From CAZOMR01 sp964580655 (GTDB lineage: Bacteria; RBG-13-61-14; CAZOMR01), in assembly GCA_964580655.1 (NCBI GenBank), contig CAZOMR010000036.1, forward strand, positions 1-17,632: 17,632 bases of DNA, in the 5' to 3' direction. Under the pieces are notes generated by a model. That model ran no database searches. It saw nothing but the letters and a program-made list of their open reading frames with translations, and was not told the DNA's origin. This document shows positions 15,475-17,632 of this stretch, in pieces (positions within the stretch are counted from its first letter, which is position 1; each line of letters opens with the position of its first letter). A program made the translations under genes and the position numbers.

Positions 15475-16338
15475 TTAATCAATATCGTCTAAATCAACCT
15501 TGTCGTAATCAATGTCATTGCCTGAGATCGTAAACTCGTAAAGCAAGTCATCCCCGTTTATCGGGTCCACTGTATGGCTTGCGGTTCCCCCGCAGAGATA
15601 GACCGCATCTCCGATCTCGTGTCTCTCTATGGAGTGCTTGTGGCCTGTGAGGACATAATCAACATCATACTCCTCAATGAGATACATCAGTTTGTACCGC
15701 TCATCCGGGTCCCCCATGATCGTGGGGGTCTCGAGTGTGCCATCGTAGAAGGGAAAGTGAGAGAGCAGTATCTTATTGGGCTGATCACTATCCGCTAACT
15801 GCTCTTCTATCCATTCCATCTGGTCCCGGCCCACCGTGGCATTGGCCGTGTCTATAAAGATGAAGAATGTATTGCCGTAATTGAAATAAAAGACCGACGG
15901 GCCGATATGCTCCTTGTATGCATCCCAGCCATCTCCTGAGAGATCATGGTTGCCTATTGCGCTTATAAAATAAATATCGTAAGGAGAGAGGTATTGCTCT
16001 ATCTCGGCATTGATATACTCATATTCCTCCTCATCGCCGTGATCGGCAAGGTCTCCGGAATGAAGGATAAACCTGGCTCCCACTTTATGCGCATATTCAC
16101 CCAGTTCCCTGAAATAGGTTCTCCCTGTCCGAACATGCATATCAGTCACCCAGAGAAATACGAATTGATCATCATCGCTTTCGGGTAAACTCAGCCTTTT
16201 TGTCTTTCCGTCAATGCTTTCCTCAAAGCGCTCATCCACATCGGTAGAAGCAGTAAGGTTCTTGATGTCTTCCGGGCCAATACAGCCAAAAGCCAGAAGC
16301 GGAACCAGAACGAATAGATATTTACCCCTGAATTTCAT
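15475..16338 (-). CDS. Calcineurin-like metallophosphoesterase lipoprotein
   Basis: A 287-aa lipoprotein. The signal peptide ends in a lipobox LAFGC with the lipidated Cys at 19, and Ile at +2 suggests outer-membrane sorting. The metallophosphoesterase domain holds the full dimetal set: D66 and H68 (TDMH), D96 (GDLAD), N130 and H131 (GNHD), H194 (LSHFPF), and H233 and H235 (GHKH). It should hydrolyse phosphate mono- or diesters outside the inner membrane. The substrate is unknown; the fold also covers nucleotidases and acid-phosphatase-like enzymes. ATG 16338 is chosen over ATG 16353 because AAGGAGG lies 5 nt upstream of 16338 and inside the longer frame. The C-terminus is strikingly acidic (DYDKVDLDDID). 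Confidence 0.88.
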   Translation of the reverse strand: MKFRGKYLFVLVPLLAFGCIGPEDIKNLTASTDVDERFEESIDGKTKRLSLPESDDDQFVFLWVTDMHVRTGRTYFRELGEYAHKVGARFILHSGDLADHGDEEEYEYINAEIEQYLSPYDIYFISAIGNHDLSGDGWDAYKEHIGPSVFYFNYGNTFFIFIDTANATVGRDQMEWIEEQLADSDQPNKILLSHFPFYDGTLETPTIMGDPDERYKLMYLIEEYDVDYVLTGHKHSIERHEIGDAVYLCGGTASHTVDPINGDDLLYEFTISGNDIDYDKVDLDDID

Positions 16339-16343
16339 TGCGC

Positions 16344-16350
16344 CCTCCTT
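16344..16350 (-). promoter_or_regulatory. Shine-Dalgarno site that decides the phosphoesterase start
   Basis: On the - strand AAGGAGG lies 5 nt before ATG 16338. The upstream ATG at 16353 would place this site inside the coding region and has no site of its own, so 16338 is preferred. Confidence 0.75.
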
Positions 16351-16370
16351 CATTGAAAATCGCTTTTAAA

Positions 16371-17255
16371 TTATTTTTTCTCTTTCTTCTCATACGCCTC
16401 TCGACTTACCTCTTGTTGCTCGTCCCTGGAATACCCGCATGCCAGTTGTGGTCTTGCCAGGAGCTCCTTTGCGTGTTTCCTGTCAATTATATCCGAGGGT
16501 TTGATCACAGGGAGGCCTTCTATCTTCCGCAAATACTTTTTTCCCTCTGAAACATCAGCCTCGCTCCCGGTCTTGTTTCCACGGCAAATGAGGCTTACGC
16601 CCAGTTCCTTGACATATTCCATCCGCTCCGGCTCAAGTTCCACGGCTTTGCGCTGGAGTTCCACGGACTTGTTGATGTCTCCCCTGGTGCCGAATATCCA
16701 CTGCAAGAAGCGCCAGTCCGGAACCACACGATAAAACTGGCCAAGTGCATTATACGCATCCCCCAGGGAATTCGCCCTTCCTCTATTCGCCCGGTACGGG
16801 GGCTTTAACTCTATGGCCTTAAGAAATGTCTTCTCTAAATCATCAATCTCGCCAAGCGAATTCAAAACCCCCTGGGTAGTGCCACGGCGGCCCATGCCGA
16901 TAGCCACCCATAGATAACACGATCCGTTTTGCGGTTCAAGCTCCGCACATCTCTTGCCGAGACTCTCTACTTCGCGATATCTCTCTACGAGGGAATCCTT
17001 GTCCGGCTTCTCTTCCCTGGGTGTATTCTCAAGCAGGTCATAATTGTTCCGCGCCTTGCGCCAGTAAGCATCGGCCCTCTCCGGATACATCTTTATAACT
17101 TTATCCAGTACCTGATTGGAAGCTATGTATTCATCAGCCTCCCAGAGCCGCTCCGCTTCATTGATCATATCCCCGTAACTCTCTCCCGAAGCCCACACTG
17201 CTCCGGCCAGGATCAATCCAACCCCCGCAAGAAAAACCCATCTCATGATTGACAT
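16371..17255 (-). CDS. Exported TPR-like repeat protein
   Basis: A 294-aa protein with a signal peptide (about 1-23, ending AVWASG) and helical repeats of TPR type. Examples are EAERLWEADEYIASNQVLDKVIKMYPERADAYWRKA (about 34-69, in overlapping pieces), a CAELEPQNGSCYLWVA segment near 100-120, and SVELQRKAVELEPERMEYVKELG near 200-225. The P-x-x-x-x-A-Y and ELEP spacings resemble tetratricopeptide arrays, which bind partner proteins. The tail is rich in Lys and Glu. A GGGGGAGG run precedes the start: it is 2 nt from ATG 17255 and 11 nt from ATG 17246, so the start is ambiguous by three residues. The phosphoesterase start (16338) is 32 bp downstream, so they are probably co-transcribed. The role is unknown; a periplasmic scaffold is plausible. 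Confidence 0.75.
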   Translation of the reverse strand: MSIMRWVFLAGVGLILAGAVWASGESYGDMINEAERLWEADEYIASNQVLDKVIKMYPERADAYWRKARNNYDLLENTPREEKPDKDSLVERYREVESLGKRCAELEPQNGSCYLWVAIGMGRRGTTQGVLNSLGEIDDLEKTFLKAIELKPPYRANRGRANSLGDAYNALGQFYRVVPDWRFLQWIFGTRGDINKSVELQRKAVELEPERMEYVKELGVSLICRGNKTGSEADVSEGKKYLRKIEGLPVIKPSDIIDRKHAKELLARPQLACGYSRDEQQEVSREAYEKKEKK

Positions 17256-17283
17256 AGCCTCCCCCTTTTTCCAGGACTGCGTA

Positions 17284-17299
17284 TAAATTACATAATTTA
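17284..17299. promoter_or_regulatory. Operator-like inverted repeat over the promoter
   Basis: TAAATTA (17284-17290) and TAATTTA (17293-17299) form 7-bp arms around a 2-bp centre. The repeat overlaps the proposed -10 of the exported-protein operon, where a regulator could compete with RNA polymerase. The AT-rich arms mean chance cannot be excluded. Confidence 0.4.
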
Positions 17300-17314
17300 C
17301 ACCCTATAAGTCAA
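17287..17314 (-). promoter_or_regulatory. Promoter for the exported-protein operon
   Basis: On the - strand TTGACT (17309-17314) is followed after 16 nt by TGTAAT (17287-17292), about 30 bp upstream of the TPR-like gene. It would drive the TPR-like, phosphoesterase and beta-barrel genes. The rest of the 76-bp gap holds only AT-rich sequence. Confidence 0.5.
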
Positions 17315-17331
17315 TAAAAAAATAACCCCCT

Positions 17332-17607
17332 TTAAAAAATGAGACGAAAGGCGAAAATGCCCAGACCCTGAAGCATCAGGACCGTGCCCCAGGTGAAACG
17401 GAAAGAGCCGCCAGCCCTCTTTTCCAGGCACTCCGCGGCTATCATGCAGGTAAAAGGTATGAGGAACCAGGCAAGTCGAGCCGACTCGTAACATACCCTT
17501 TCTGTCAGGATGAGCGCGATCACGAAAAGCGCCACGGCCCCAGCCTCCGGGAGAAAGAGAACAAGGAATAGATAGACCAAGGGTGTGCGACATATTTGGT
17601 GAATCAT
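17332..17607 (-). CDS. Small hydrophobic membrane protein, possibly a chimeric fragment
   Basis: A 91-aa frame with three hydrophobic stretches (about 11-36, 44-57 and 72-91), ending RLIF-stop. I recognise no family. The first ten codons (MIHQICRTPL) are encoded by the terminal repeat, so the repeat may have supplied a new start to the 3' part of a longer membrane-protein gene. An AAGGGG-like ribosome site lies about 8 nt before the ATG. It is followed after 76 bp by the exported-protein operon but probably has its own transcription, because a promoter lies between them. It could also be a true small protein or the C-terminus of a polytopic one. Confidence 0.45.
   Translation of the reverse strand: MIHQICRTPLVYLFLVLFLPEAGAVALFVIALILTERVCYESARLAWFLIPFTCMIAAECLEKRAGGSFRFTWGTVLMLQGLGIFAFRLIF
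17579..17602 (-). repeat. Right copy of the window-end inverted repeat
   Basis: This is the reverse-complement partner of 30-53 (22 of 24 positions identical, 16-nt identical core at 17579-17594). It overlaps the start of the small membrane-protein frame. Beyond it, an AACCC and GGGTT pair around a T-rich loop (17614-17630) touches the window end. Confidence 0.75.
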
Positions 17608-17632
17608 TTTTTTAACCCCTTTTTTGGGTTTA

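Noticed and set aside
16929..17252. 107-codon open frame on the + strand
   Set aside because: It is antisense to the TPR-like exported protein, which has a signal peptide and ribosome site.
17614..17630. AACCC/GGGTT hairpin with T-rich loop near the right edge
   Set aside because: The stem is only 5 bp and the downstream sequence is cut off, so a terminator cannot be claimed.

Overview
The window is gene-dense bacterial DNA with no gap over 125 bp. I see no rRNA, tRNA, CRISPR array or recognisable transposase gene. GC content looks a little above 50% on the left and lower, by eye, in the rightmost 3 kb. A bifunctional PBP1A, a lipobox protein and a beta-barrel-like exported protein point to a two-membrane (diderm) bacterium. 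Several strong Shine-Dalgarno sites fit a bacterium. I cannot name the phylum. The two ends carry inverted copies of one short repeat, so this may be a whole metagenomic contig that stopped at repeats.

Left block (about 117-3518, + strand): purE, a DUF89 damage-control phosphatase, a Sua5/YrdC threonylcarbamoyl-AMP synthase and a DUF1015 protein. The first two junctions are 4-bp stop/start overlaps, so this is very likely one operon for purine synthesis, metabolite repair and tRNA modification.

Middle block (3603-10090, + strand): a six-TM chemoreceptor without neighbouring che genes, a PIG-L type deacetylase, a divergent M24 peptidase-fold protein, a nitronate-monooxygenase-family flavoprotein, a possible 36-residue CxxC peptide, and an RbsA/MglA-type double ABC ATPase with no permease or binding protein beside it. 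The M24 and flavoprotein genes each lack residues normally needed for catalysis in their families. The deacetylase, M24 protein, flavoprotein and ATPase could form a small catabolic or salvage set, but that is inference.

Cell-wall and translation block (10097-14727): PBP1A on the - strand and, divergently, an untracked 53-residue single-TM small protein followed by argS on the + strand. Both divergent starts have a -10 box only 7-9 nt from the ATG and no Shine-Dalgarno site, which suggests leaderless mRNAs.

Right block (14734-17607, - strand): a TPR-like exported protein, a metallophosphoesterase lipoprotein and a beta-barrel-like exported protein are closely packed and probably share a promoter with an overlapping palindrome at about 17284-17314. 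Upstream of them is a small membrane protein whose first ten residues are encoded by the terminal repeat. The exported trio has no obvious characterised counterpart and is the best candidate here for an undescribed functional unit.
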